Below, piece by piece: positions 8,899-18,037 of a DNA stretch of 44,159 bases. A program made the translations under genes and the position numbers. Location of the stretch: positions 1-44,159 of the forward strand of contig CALJHC010000008.1 of NCBI GenBank assembly GCA_938075415.1, written 5' to 3'. Below the pieces are notes generated by a model that saw nothing but the letters and a program-made list of their open reading frames with translations, was not told the DNA's origin and did not search any database. This stretch comes from an uncultured Rubripirellula sp. Lineage in GTDB: Bacteria > Planctomycetota > Planctomycetia > Pirellulales > Pirellulaceae. Position 1 is the first letter of the stretch. Each line of letters starts with the position of its first letter.

Positions 8899-9473
8899 GT
8901 ATCACTGATAGTAATAGGCTTTGCAAGTCAATCTAAATGCGGAAAACACCCATTCTCGCTTGCATCTGCACTGTGCTGGGCAGCTTTTGCCTTCCTTAGC
9001 ATAACTTGCAAGGTACCGAACGCAAAACTGGACCGCAGTTGACGATGGAATCTCGGAATCCGTCGTTCAAAGCCTCGGTTTCAGTTTATTGACCACGCCT
9101 GTTGTGACCATTGATCGAATCTGCATTCGCATCGATAGGTGGCTAGTCGTGCTGATCTGGAATCGCTGGATGGTCTCACTTCTCTTTTCAGCATCGAGTC
9201 CTGCGACCTCTGTAAGATCGTTCGGGCGACCACTAGCCCTTTTGTTCTGAATCAGACCTTGCAAGCCGACCACAAAGAATCAGCTTCGTCGATGGTTGGT
9301 TCAGCACGATTTACCCACGCCGTTTCAAATTCTAGTCCAGTGATGCTGGTGAGAATGTCAAGCCTTTCTGGTGGAAATCCAAGTTCAAACACGATTGAAG
9401 GTATGGATAAATTCGCTTCATCAATCGCGTGCATGCTCTTGGTCAGTCGTCAACTTGAAGGTTGACTCTGTAT
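8899..9473. other. Intergenic stretch upstream of the second DUF1552/DUF1592 pair
   Basis: This stretch contains the likely promoter of the minus-strand DUF1552 gene and, at about 9029-9105, one copy of a degenerate dispersed repeat also found near 18173-18240. A 60-codon minus-strand frame at 9252-9434 has fairly protein-like composition but matches nothing I recognise. No other feature is supported. Confidence 0.4.
9029..9105 (+). repeat. Degenerate dispersed repeat, copy 1
   Basis: Roughly 70 bases here align by eye with 18173-18240 in the same orientation. Shared blocks are GCAGTTGA.GATGG, AATCCGTCG, CAAAG and AGTTT.TTGACC.CGC. The similarity extends across most of the element with scattered substitutions. 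The region encodes no recognised protein. Origin is unclear; because the 18173 copy lies just beyond a decayed transposase, it could be the end of an old mobile element. Confidence 0.6.
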
Positions 9474-10649
9474 TCACTTCTGGCAAAGCCGGAAGTGCTT
9501 CGGTGTCTGGCCGACGTGTTGATTCAATGCGCTGCAAAGATGGTGCAGTGTCTGATGCTCAGTAAGTCGAGCGATCGAAATGACTGTTTTGTCCGTTTCG
9601 GTCAGCATCTATTTCGCCTTCAGAAGACGTACGTGAAGAAGTTCTTCCATTGGCGGGCGGGCATAGTGTTCTCGGAACGCCTCTTCGAGTCTGCTGCGGA
9701 ATATGCCGACGTGCCCGGCAACGTTGGTCATGCTGATGGGTTGGTAAATGTTTTCATGTATGAAACGCAACGCAGTGACCACTTACGGGTGTTCCACTGC
9801 CAGGCTGTCGGCACTGCGACGTTCGATGATCTTGTATGTCGGAATGTAGACGGGGTTATCCGGACGGGATTCACTCCTCATCAGACGCTTCAGTAAAGCT
9901 GCGTCTTCCTATCCAACCAGCTTCCAGTTCTTTCTGATGCTGGACAATGGAACTCGCAGGCATTCACAGATCGCTTCGGAATTACCTACTCCCGGTACGG
10001 CAATCTGTTCTGGTACTTGGAGCCCCAGTTCCAGGCAGCAATCAATGACCGTCATCGCTTCTACGTCTTCGCGACGCAAAGACCGCCAACGGAGTCTTGA
10101 GTTTGGAAAGTCGTTGCCTCATCCATCGACGCCGCTGCTGTGGCGAGTCCGCTCGATCTTTGCCCCAGGAAAGAACTTCGCAGTTGCTTTCCGCGTCGTC
10201 TATTTTGATTCTGAATTGATCTCGGCGTCTCAGGCTGGCATCCAATTCCCAGCGGTGGACTAACGCGAAATGACGATACCCGCGATCCATGAAAAATTCG
10301 GCCGCTAGATGACCAACTGCAGCGTTTTCGATTGTGACCTAAGGTAACGGTAGGTTGGGACGGCTTTCGGCGAGGTCAACGATTGGAACATCAAGCCGCC
10401 CGGAACGACGCCAGCTTTCCTGCGGTCATCTCGTTGTGTCAAGACACCGTCACCAATCCAGCCTTTCGGAATGGCATCTTCAAGATTGGCGGGAATGTGC
10501 CAGTTGTGCTCCCATCTAAATCACGCAACACCGCGGTGGATTTCAGAATTGTAGACGCTCAATCCCAGCCACACGTTGCGCTCGCCACTGTCATAACGAT
10601 GGGCAGCGGGTTTGAGAGGTTTCGAGCGTTTGTGTTTCGTCTTGGGCAT
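9474..10649 (-). pseudogene. Decayed XylR-family transcriptional regulator (LacI-like sensor + AraC HTH)
   Basis: From an ATG at 10649 to a TGA at 9474 the minus strand can be read as one complete XylR-type regulator of about 391 codons, the normal family length, only by crossing frames. In order: NVWLGLSVYNSEIHRGVA, a stop (10521-10523), GWIGDGV, a frameshift near 10390, VPIVDLAESRPNLPLP, a stop (10339-10341), HLAAEFFMDRGYRHFALV, a frameshift near 10070, DCCLELGLQVPEQIAVPGVG, a stop, DAALLKRLM, a stop, then the AraC HTH (VGIFRSRLEEAFREHYARPP), a stop, and MLTETDK..SIARLTEHQ to GQTPKHF. At least five stops and two frameshifts make it non-functional. It is divergent from the sulfatase/nan operon, so it was probably that operon's ligand-responsive regulator. 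Confidence 0.88.
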
Positions 10650-10775
10650 GAAAGGCAATCTCTCGACGCAGTGAAAGTGGCACCTATTTCACTCAGAATG
10701 TCCAGGTTCGCCAAGTGGCAACCCATTAAGATCGAGCAACGAGATAGAATAAAGGAAGTCAACCAACGACGCGAC
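10650..10775. promoter_or_regulatory. Divergent promoter region between the dead regulator and the nan operon
   Basis: These 126 bases separate the start of the decayed XylR-type gene from the sulfatase start. A purine-rich AAAGGAAG at 10751-10758 could serve ribosome binding for the plus-strand gene, although it is rather far from the ATG at 10776. A TAGAAT at 10745-10750 resembles a -10 box but has no convincing -35 partner. The imperfect palindrome at 10670-10693 is listed separately. Confidence 0.5.
10670..10693. promoter_or_regulatory. 24-bp imperfect palindrome, candidate operator
   Basis: The sequence has the form AGTGAAA-N2-GG-N2-CC-N2-TTTCACT, so 18 of 24 positions obey two-fold symmetry. 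It lies 83 bases before the proposed sulfatase start and 20 bases before the start of the dead regulator. Its size and position fit an operator for a dimeric repressor. Which protein would bind it is unknown; XylR-family proteins usually contact DNA through AraC-type HTHs, which often recognise direct rather than inverted repeats. Confidence 0.55.
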
Positions 10776-12242
10776 ATGAGTGTGTCCCTAATGAACCGAA
10801 TCGATTTGAAGAGCGGCCTCGTTTGCCGTTTCATAGCAGCGATTCTCTGCCTGCCCGCTGCGACTTCATCCGCGAATGACGCTACCGCTCCGGATGTCTT
10901 GTTCATCGTCGTTGACGACATGAATGACTGGATTTCGTTGCTTGATCCTGAGGCTCCGATCAAGACACCAAATCTTGAGCGGTTGGCACAGCGCGGCATG
11001 TTGTTTACGCGGGCGTACTGTGCTTCGCCGGCTTGTAACCCCTCTCGGGCTGCCGCCTTGACTGGTCTGCGGCCTTCGACGACCGGTGTCTACGGCAATA
11101 AGAGCGATTGGCGGGGCGCGGTTCCCAATCGCAAAACGATCATGCAGCAATTCATGGCAGCGGGCTATGACGTGCGGGGAGCTGGAAAGATTTTCCATCA
11201 TCATCTTGACGGAGCGTTTCACGATGACGAATCGTTCCAGGATTTCCAGCCCATGCGCCCACAGAAATATCCGCCAAAGAAGTTGAATGGCGCTCCCGAA
11301 TATGGGTCACGTAACACGGATTGGGGACGGTGGCCGCAACGGAGAGAAGACTCGATTGATTTTCGTACCGCCAGCTATTGCGTCGATGCACTAAGCCAGC
11401 CAACCGGCGAGACACCACTTTTCCTCGCTTGCGGAATCTACAAACCACATTCACCGTTCTTCGCTCCATCTGAATATCACCAACCATACAACGAGATAGA
11501 ACTGCCCGCTCGACATCCAACCGATTGGAGCGACCTTCCCTCTGGTGCGACTGCGTTGGTCCGCAATAAGAAATGGTTCTGGAACGGCATGATGAACATC
11601 GAGAAGAACCAACAAGGCTCTTACCAGAACTTCATTCGTGCGTACGCAGCATGTGCCACCTTTGCCGATGCTCAGATCGGTCGTATGCTCGACGCACTGG
11701 ACGCGAGTCCGCGACGCGATAACACGATCGTCGTGTTGTGGTCGGACCACGGCTTTCATTTGGGTGAGAAAGACCACATCGAAAAATTTGCCTTGTGGGA
11801 AAAGAGTAATCACATCCCCTTCATCGTGGTGGCTCCGGGCGTGACGAAGCCCGGCAGTCGCTGCAGTCGGCCGGTGGACATGACCTCGCTTTATCCAACT
11901 TTACTCGAAATGTGCGGACTGCCCGCCGATGCAAAGTGCGACGGACGCAGCCTCGTGCCGTTACTGCGAGATCCACAGGCAACATGGGGCCGACCTGCGG
12001 TGATGACTTACATGCGTGGCAATCACGCGGTACGAAGCGAGCGTTGGCGATACATCCGTTATGCAGACGGCAGCGAGGAACTCTACGACCACGATGCTGA
12101 CCCCAATGAGTGGCATAACCTTGCGAATGATCAACGATATGCAGAGGTGGTTGCCTCGCACAGTAAATGGCTGCCGAAGACAGAGGCGAAGCAAGTACCG
12201 GATTTAAAGAAGTCTCAATCCAAATCCGAGACGTTCCGATAA
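10776..12242 (+). CDS. Exported sulfatase, iduronate-2-sulfatase-like
   Basis: This is a 488-residue formylglycine-dependent sulfatase. The frame is open from 10383, but that part is antisense to the dead regulator, so the start is placed at 10776 (ATG; an alternative is 10791), giving a signal peptide with cleavage near residues 32-36. The N-terminal metal site is D47-D48 (VVDDMNDW). The maturation motif C-N-P-S-R at residues 87-91 provides the cysteine converted to formylglycine. A second metal-site segment, [12 protein letters not shown], has D324-H325. The C-terminal sub-domain ends with YDHDADPNEWHNL. The overall pattern matches iduronate-2-sulfatase-like enzymes, which remove sulfate esters from glycans; the real substrate cannot be told. 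It is the first gene of a plus-strand operon with nanA 34 bases downstream. Confidence 0.9.
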   Translation: MSVSLMNRIDLKSGLVCRFIAAILCLPAATSSANDATAPDVLFIVVDDMNDWISLLDPEAPIKTPNLERLAQRGMLFTRAYCASPACNPSRAAALTGLRPSTTGVYGNKSDWRGAVPNRKTIMQQFMAAGYDVRGAGKIFHHHLDGAFHDDESFQDFQPMRPQKYPPKKLNGAPEYGSRNTDWGRWPQRREDSIDFRTASYCVDALSQPTGETPLFLACGIYKPHSPFFAPSEYHQPYNEIELPARHPTDWSDLPSGATALVRNKKWFWNGMMNIEKNQQGSYQNFIRAYAACATFADAQIGRMLDALDASPRRDNTIVVLWSDHGFHLGEKDHIEKFALWEKSNHIPFIVVAPGVTKPGSRCSRPVDMTSLYPTLLEMCGLPADAKCDGRSLVPLLRDPQATWGRPAVMTYMRGNHAVRSERWRYIRYADGSEELYDHDADPNEWHNLANDQRYAEVVASHSKWLPKTEAKQVPDLKKSQSKSETFR

Positions 12243-12276
12243 CGAGATGCAACCGTAGTGAAGTAGCGAAAACGAC

Positions 12277-13209
12277 ATGAACACGCGAAGACTTGATGGC
12301 CTTGTTGCAGCGACTTACACGCCGCTTGACGACGTGGGAACAGTGGATTCAACGATCGTCGGATCGATGGTCGAACACCTGCTCGGCCGTGGCATCAACG
12401 GATTATACGTCTGTGGAAGCACAGGCGAAGGGATGTCGTTGACGAGCCACGAAAGAAAGATCATTGCCGAGGCTTACGTGAAGGCGACCGCGGGGCGAGT
12501 GCCCGTCATCGTTCAAGTTGGTCACAACAGTCTCGCGGAAGCTCGCCAGCTTGCCACGCATGCACAGGAGATAGGTGCCGACATGATCTCGGCGACCTGT
12601 CCGTCGTATTTCAAAGTCGGTACGGTTGCGGGTCTGGTCGATTGCATGACGGAAGTTGCCAGCGGTGCACCAGACCTGCCATTCTACTATTATCACATAC
12701 CGGCGTTGACCGGTTCAGCTCTCGACGTGGTTGAGTTTCTCAGGCAGGCCGGCGATCGCATTCCAAACCTCTCAGGCCTTAAGTACACGGACACAAAGCT
12801 ATACGAGTTTCAGGAGTGTTTAGAACTGGACGACGGACGATTCGACATCGTTTGGGGCTGCGACGAGATGCTTCTGGGCGCGTTGGCCACCGGAACACGC
12901 GCGGCGATCGGCAGCACGTACAACATTGCCGCCCCTTTGTATCAGCAGATCATCATGGCGTTTAACGACAGAAATCTGGATGATGCACGGAGATTGCAAT
13001 CGTTGTCGGTGAAAATGATTCGCACGTTGAATCACTTGCCGTTTCATCCAGCGATGAAAGCGGTCCTCAGCATGCAGGGGGTTAACGTTGGTCGCTGCCG
13101 CCTGCCGCAAGGGGGTCTTTCTCGGTCTGACGTGAGTAAATTGCAAGCGGAGCTGAACGCGATCGGATTTTTCGAATGGTCGAATGCGTCAGCGTACGAA
13201 GCGGAATGA
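12277..13209 (+). CDS. nanA: N-acetylneuraminate lyase
   Basis: This 310-residue TIM-barrel aldolase of the DHDPS/NAL family cleaves N-acetylneuraminate to N-acetylmannosamine and pyruvate in the cytoplasm. Visible signatures are GSTGE (S48-T49, carboxylate binding), YYYHIPALTG with the catalytic tyrosine at Y139, and GLKYTD with the Schiff-base lysine at K169. The YYYHIP signature resembles the vertebrate-type lyase more than dihydrodipicolinate synthase, which supports sialic acid as substrate. GSTYN follows near residue 215. It lies 34 bases after the first sulfatase and about 60 before the mutarotase-transporter fusion, in the same direction, so it is part of the same operon. No nanE or nanK is present in the window. 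Confidence 0.92.
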   Translation: MNTRRLDGLVAATYTPLDDVGTVDSTIVGSMVEHLLGRGINGLYVCGSTGEGMSLTSHERKIIAEAYVKATAGRVPVIVQVGHNSLAEARQLATHAQEIGADMISATCPSYFKVGTVAGLVDCMTEVASGAPDLPFYYYHIPALTGSALDVVEFLRQAGDRIPNLSGLKYTDTKLYEFQECLELDDGRFDIVWGCDEMLLGALATGTRAAIGSTYNIAAPLYQQIIMAFNDRNLDDARRLQSLSVKMIRTLNHLPFHPAMKAVLSMQGVNVGRCRLPQGGLSRSDVSKLQAELNAIGFFEWSNASAYEAE

Positions 13210-13269
13210 TGAAGGGGTGACAATGGATCACTCGCGGTGGACGGACAGTTAGTGGACGACGAGCAACCT

Positions 13270-15897
13270 ATGAATCGATACTTGGCGATATTTTGCGTAA
13301 CGGCGTTGCAGCTCGTGCTTATTCTTGCTGCCCCTTCGATCGTGTTGTCTGCGGATTCGGAAATGCTTTCGTGGAAGGAATTGGCATCGCTTCCGGATGA
13401 GCTGGGAGTCGCCGGTCCGTTTGCAGGCGTGCATGACGATGCGTTGATCGTTGCTGGCGGAGCCAACTTTCCGCTGCCAGTTTGGGAGACGGAAAAAGTC
13501 TGGCACAACCGCATCTTCGTGCTGACGAAGTCGGGCAATGAATTCGTATGGAAAGACGGCGGAAAGCTGGCTCGACCCATGGCGTATGGTGCGGCGGTTT
13601 CGACTCCGGACGGCGTCGTCTGCATGGGTGGCAACGATGCGCAAGAAACATTCGACGACGTGTTTCTTCTGAAGTGGGACGAGTCGGCGGGGGAAGTCAC
13701 GTTGACGGAGTATCCTTCGCTCCCAACATCGTGCGCCTTTGGCGCTGCGGCATTGGTTGGCGACGTGATCTATCTGGCAGGCGGGCAAAGCGGCCAGTCT
13801 TTGGAAACGGCCATGACGAATTTTTGGGCGCTTGATTTGTCGAAGAAAGAGCAGCCCGCCGAGTTTGTCTGGCAGGAGCTTTCGCCATGGCCCGGACCGT
13901 CGCGGGCGCTGAACCTGACCGTGCATCAACACAATGGTTTTAACGACTGTGTATACGTCATCAGTGGGCGTCGGCAGGACGGCTCCGATGTGCAGCGTTT
14001 AGACTTCCTGAAAGACGTCTGGGAATACACACCGGCGACGGGCAACTGGCGAAAGCGAGCGGACGCCCCACGTTGTGTCATGGCCGGAACGGGGATCGGC
14101 CAAGGGCAGAGCCATCTGTTCGTTTTGGGAGGTGCCGATGGCTCGCTGTTCTTCCAGGGCAATGAACTGAAAGACGAGCATCCCGGTTTTCCGAAAACGG
14201 CACTCGCCTACCACACGATTACTGACACCTGGACGAGTGCCGGTTCAATTCCACAAAATCATGTGACAACCGTCGCCGTTGAATGGGACGGGGCGATCAT
14301 CATTCCCAGCGGCGAAGTGCGTCCGCGCGTCCGTTCGGCAAAAGTCTGGAGCGTCACGCCGGTCGTGTCCAACCGTGACTTTGGAATGGTCAACTACATC
14401 GTCCTGTTCGGCTATCTGCTGTCGATGGTCGGTGTTGGTTTGTATTTCGCGAAGAAGAGCAAGAACACGAATGATTTCTTTCGCGGTGGTCAGCACATCC
14501 CTTGGTGGGCCGCTGGTTGCAGTATCTTCGCCACCATGCTCAGTTCGCTGACGTTTACCGGTATCCCATCGAAGGCGTTTGCTCAGGACTGGGTCTACTC
14601 GGTCGGGAATTTCATGATTCCCGTGGTATCTGTGATTGCTGTATTTGTCGCGATGCCATTCTTCCGCCGCATTGACGCGACCAGCGCCTATGAATACCTA
14701 GAACGAAGATTCAGCCGCGGGGTGCGATTGTTTGGCAGTGCCAGCTTCACGCTGTTCCACATCTTTCGTATGGCTGTGGTAATGTCGTTAACTGGACTGG
14801 CAATGGCCGTGGCAACGCCACTGACCCCTTCACAATCTGTCATGCTCATGGGCTTTCTCAGCATCACCTACTGCACGATGGGCGGGATCGAGGCAGTGAT
14901 CTGGACCGACACCATTCAAACGCTTGTGCTGATGGGTGGTGCAGTACTGGCTTTCTGCCTGCTGATTGCCGGAGTGGATGGTGGAGTGAATGGTTTCTTC
15001 TCCGCCGCAAACGACGCTGACAAATTCGCGATTGCCAACTTTCACTGGGATGTCAGCAGTACCCAGATCGCTTTGTGGGTCATCGTCGTGGGGGCCATCG
15101 CTCAGAACCTTTCTTCCTACACCGCAGATCAGGCGGTCGTTCAACGTTATATGACGACGGCTGACCAGAAACTGGCTGCACGTTCGATCTGGACGAACGC
15201 TGTCCTGACAATTCCGGCGACGCTGCTTTTCTTTGGCATTGGGACCGCGTTGTTCGCTTTCTACCGTTCGCATCCGGACAAACTTGATGCAACCATCACG
15301 ACGGACCAGATTTTTCCGCTTTTCATCGCAACTGAAATGCCGATCGGCATTGCGGGACTGATCGTGGCGGGCGTGTTCGCGGCCGCACAATCAACCGTTT
15401 CCACCAGTATGAATTCCACGGCGACGACCATCATCACTGACTTCATGCGACCGTTTCACGCGTGCAAGTCAGAAACTGGTTACTTGAACGCCGCACGTTT
15501 CTCAACGTTTTTGATCGGAGTCCTGGGGACGCTGCTGGGACTTGTCTTCGTCAACCCCGAGATCAAGTCGCTCTTCGACGCCTTCATCAAGGTCATCGGT
15601 CTCTTCATGGGAGTGCTCGGGGGCCTGTTTGTCCTCGGCGCGCTCACACGTCGAGCGAACGCGACCGGAGCGATGATCGGGGCGGTCGTAGGAGCCGGAT
15701 TCATGTTTTACCTGTGGCGATTCACGGACATGAATGGCTACCTCTATACCGCCAGCGGCATTACGACTTGTCTCGCGGTCGGCTACGTATCAAGTCTTGC
15801 ATTACCACGACCCGCTCATGACCTGACGGGGCTGACGATCTACACACTTCGGGTTCACAAAGTGATCGACAACGCGAATGAGGATCGTCCGTCATGA
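13270..15897 (+). CDS. NanM-like Kelch mutarotase fused to a sodium:solute symporter
   Basis: This 875-residue fusion begins at the ATG at 13270 with a clear signal peptide ([18 protein letters not shown], cleavage near VLSA); an upstream in-frame GTG at 13237 would only add a polar extension. Residues about 35-370 form a Kelch beta-propeller of the sialate mutarotase (NanM/YjhT) type, with blade motifs such as [25 protein letters not shown] and LFVLGGADG. From about residue 374 a sodium:solute symporter begins ([18 protein letters not shown]), with the NDFFRGG loop and the [13 protein letters not shown] region after TM1, and about 13 membrane segments. The symporter N terminus is periplasmic in this family, so the propeller would sit outside the inner membrane beside the transporter. 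The stop overlaps the next gene's start by four bases. Confidence 0.92.
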   Translation: MNRYLAIFCVTALQLVLILAAPSIVLSADSEMLSWKELASLPDELGVAGPFAGVHDDALIVAGGANFPLPVWETEKVWHNRIFVLTKSGNEFVWKDGGKLARPMAYGAAVSTPDGVVCMGGNDAQETFDDVFLLKWDESAGEVTLTEYPSLPTSCAFGAAALVGDVIYLAGGQSGQSLETAMTNFWALDLSKKEQPAEFVWQELSPWPGPSRALNLTVHQHNGFNDCVYVISGRRQDGSDVQRLDFLKDVWEYTPATGNWRKRADAPRCVMAGTGIGQGQSHLFVLGGADGSLFFQGNELKDEHPGFPKTALAYHTITDTWTSAGSIPQNHVTTVAVEWDGAIIIPSGEVRPRVRSAKVWSVTPVVSNRDFGMVNYIVLFGYLLSMVGVGLYFAKKSKNTNDFFRGGQHIPWWAAGCSIFATMLSSLTFTGIPSKAFAQDWVYSVGNFMIPVVSVIAVFVAMPFFRRIDATSAYEYLERRFSRGVRLFGSASFTLFHIFRMAVVMSLTGLAMAVATPLTPSQSVMLMGFLSITYCTMGGIEAVIWTDTIQTLVLMGGAVLAFCLLIAGVDGGVNGFFSAANDADKFAIANFHWDVSSTQIALWVIVVGAIAQNLSSYTADQAVVQRYMTTADQKLAARSIWTNAVLTIPATLLFFGIGTALFAFYRSHPDKLDATITTDQIFPLFIATEMPIGIAGLIVAGVFAAAQSTVSTSMNSTATTIITDFMRPFHACKSETGYLNAARFSTFLIGVLGTLLGLVFVNPEIKSLFDAFIKVIGLFMGVLGGLFVLGALTRRANATGAMIGAVVGAGFMFYLWRFTDMNGYLYTASGITTCLAVGYVSSLALPRPAHDLTGLTIYTLRVHKVIDNANEDRPS

Positions 15898-17381
15898 AGA
15901 TGTATTCTGTTTCAGCAATCGTTCTTCTTGCAGGCTTCTTTGTCGCCTCGCCTGCGATCGTCCGCGCTGAGGAACCGAAGCGTCCTAATGTCCTGTTCAT
16001 TGCGATCGACGATCTGCGACCGGCACTGGGCTGTTACGACGATTCAGTCGCCGTCACGCCGAACATTGACCGCTTGGCCAGTCGCGGCATGCTGTTCAAT
16101 CGCGCGTATTGTCAGCTGGCCGTGTGTTGCCCGTCTCGGCTTTCGCTAATGACTGGGCGACGTCCCGACACGATTCGCGTGTGGGACCTGAAAACGCACT
16201 TTCGCACGGCGATACCGGACGTGGTAACGCTGCCTCAGCATTTCAAGAACCATGGGTATCACACGCAGAGTCTGGGCAAGATCTATCACGGCAGTGGCGA
16301 TCCATCGAAGGATCCCCCTTCGTGGTCAGCCGAACCGAAGTACGACTTCGTTCGTGATCCGAAGTTGCGTTACGCATCACCTCAAAATCTGCAAGGAAAG
16401 GGGCTCAAGCGATCTGCTGTCGAAGCCGCGGACGTCCCCGACAGTTCCTACACCGACGGTGTTGTCTGTAACGCGGCAATTCGCACGCTCGACAAGTTGC
16501 AGCAGACCGGTCAGCCATTCTTCCTGGCCGTTGGTTTTCGCAAACCGCATTTGCCTTTTTGTGCGCCGCAGAAGTACTGGGATTTGTACGATCGCATGAA
16601 AATTCCGTTGCCAGGGGAAGGACGGCATCCTCAAGATGCCCCCGAACTGGCCACACGCAGCTGGAAAGAACTGGAAGGTTACTCCGACATTCCCGAGGAC
16701 GGGCAGATTTCCACAGATAAAATTCGTGAGTTGAGACATGGTTACTACGCTTGTGTCAGCTACGTTGATGCTCTGGTTGGACGGTTGTTGGATGAGCTCA
16801 CAAAGTCAAAACTCGCGGGAAACACGGTCGTCGTTCTGTGGGGTGATCACGGTTTTCACCTCGGTGAACAGGGGCTGTGGACCAAAGCCAACAATTATGA
16901 GCTTTCCACTCGCGTTCCTCTGATTGTTTCCGTTCCGGGACAAAAACAATCTGGCTTGAAGTCCGCCGCATTGGTCGAGTTTGTCGATGTCTACCCGACG
17001 CTGGCCGACATCTGCGAGCTCGACGCACCGCAGGGCGTTGAGGGCATCAGCTTCAAGCCGCTACTGACAAATCCGGATCAACCATGGAAGCGTGCTGCGT
17101 TCAGCCAATACCCGCGCGCCTACAACGGCAACCGGCATCGCGGGCACGGTGATTTCATGGGCTATGCCGTAAGAACGAATCGTTACCGATACGTCCAATG
17201 GCAAGACTGGGAATCAAAGCAGGTCGTCGCCCGTGAACTATACGATCATGATTCCGATCCGAACGAATCACGAAATGTCGCCGCCCAGGGCAAGTATGCG
17301 GAAACGAATCGGGAACTTGCGGGAATCTTGGAGCGTGGCTGGAAATCCGTGCTGCCCGACTCTGCGGAAAACGCGAATTGA
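15894..17381 (+). CDS. Exported sulfatase, iduronate-2-sulfatase-like (second in operon)
   Basis: This 495-residue sulfatase starts within the stop codon of the symporter fusion (ATGA), showing translational coupling. It has a signal peptide ([19 protein letters not shown], cleavage near VRA, residues 23-25). D39-D40 are the first metal ligands (AIDDLRP). The maturation motif is C-C-P-S-R at residues 78-82, with C78 as the expected formylglycine precursor. [16 protein letters not shown] holds D318-H319. The C terminus has the usual [14 protein letters not shown] sub-domain. It resembles the sulfatase at 10776 but is clearly a distinct paralogue, so the operon carries two probably non-redundant sulfatases at its ends. 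The substrate is unknown; genomic context suggests a sulfated, sialylated glycan. Confidence 0.9.
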   Translation: MKMYSVSAIVLLAGFFVASPAIVRAEEPKRPNVLFIAIDDLRPALGCYDDSVAVTPNIDRLASRGMLFNRAYCQLAVCCPSRLSLMTGRRPDTIRVWDLKTHFRTAIPDVVTLPQHFKNHGYHTQSLGKIYHGSGDPSKDPPSWSAEPKYDFVRDPKLRYASPQNLQGKGLKRSAVEAADVPDSSYTDGVVCNAAIRTLDKLQQTGQPFFLAVGFRKPHLPFCAPQKYWDLYDRMKIPLPGEGRHPQDAPELATRSWKELEGYSDIPEDGQISTDKIRELRHGYYACVSYVDALVGRLLDELTKSKLAGNTVVVLWGDHGFHLGEQGLWTKANNYELSTRVPLIVSVPGQKQSGLKSAALVEFVDVYPTLADICELDAPQGVEGISFKPLLTNPDQPWKRAAFSQYPRAYNGNRHRGHGDFMGYAVRTNRYRYVQWQDWESKQVVARELYDHDSDPNESRNVAAQGKYAETNRELAGILERGWKSVLPDSAENAN

Positions 17382-17507
17382 GTGAGTTAATTCCCAACCC
17401 TGACTCGTTGAAAGCCGAACCTTACAAGAGAAGACTTGAGACTCGAGTCATGAAAGCCGGTTCGTAAGGAAATTACCTCATGCCCCTACGGCGCTTGCCG
17501 CTCCAAC
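17382..17507. other. Downstream spacer of the nan operon
   Basis: The perfect 10-bp palindrome GACTCGAGTC occurs at 17440-17449, and TGAAAGCCG occurs twice (about 17408-17416 and 17450-17458). No poly-T stem-loop terminator is obvious. Confidence 0.35.
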
Positions 17508-18037
17508 ATGGTGGAAGTCTGGACTGAGTGTGGCCTGACAACGTTCTATCTTCTCTTTTTCATGATACAAGAACCCGCCGCGTTAACTTCGCGGGTTGCG
17601 CCATCAATCCAAACGACGCGTGGATGAAAACCATCGCCCTCAAGCTGACCAACGATAAGGATGGTTTACCCAAAGGGCAAGCAGTGTTTGATCATGGACC
17701 ACGATGCAACGTTCAGTAAGTCGTTTCGTGCTCGACTGTGCGGCGGAGGCGTGAAGCAGGTTCGATTGCAACCACCTGACCCGAGCTTAAACGCACTCAT
17801 CGAGAGATTCTTCGGATCATTGTAATCTGAATGCTTCCACCAGTTGAGTCTTTTGGCGAGACCGCAACGCGTCGAGCCGTGCGTGCTTTGGTCACGGACT
17901 ACTGCAAAGAATGAAATCATCAGGGTTTGGACAACGAGCTCATCATGCCGATGGACCGACCACCTGGGATGGAAGCTGGGATCGAATCGACGGAGCGACT
18001 CGGTGGTTTGCTTCGATCGTATCGGCGCGCCGCTTAG
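17508..18037 (+). pseudogene. Decayed transposase with rve (DDE integrase) catalytic core
   Basis: Read across frames, the plus strand gives VEVWTECGLTTFYLLFF, then after a shift TRTRRVNFAGCAINPNDAW, MKTIALKLTN, another shift, IMDHDATFSKSFRARL, LNALIERFFGSL, a stop, SECFH, a further shift, RRAVRALVTDYCKE, a stop, NHQGLDNELI, and TERLGGLLRSYRRAA before TAG at 18035-18037. This follows the order of a widespread family of integrase-core transposases (TRRV.IAG..P...WM, LNAY.ERF.GSLKSEC, NHQGLDN, ERLGGLL..Y.RAA). The N-terminal half, including the HTH and the first catalytic Asp, is missing or degraded. Three or more shifts and two in-frame stops make it inactive. It lies between the nan operon and the convergent DUF1501 unit. 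Confidence 0.85.

Noticed and set aside
10383..10775. N-terminal extension of the first sulfatase
   Set aside because: This part is antisense to the clearly recognisable XylR pseudogene and lies before the signal peptide.
13044..13932. Minus-strand open frames of 218 and 227 codons over nanA and the Kelch domain
   Set aside because: They are antisense shadows of well-supported plus-strand genes and contain no recognisable domain.
14830..15390. Minus-strand open frame of 186 codons over the symporter
   Set aside because: Antisense to transmembrane segments of the symporter, with no domain content of its own.
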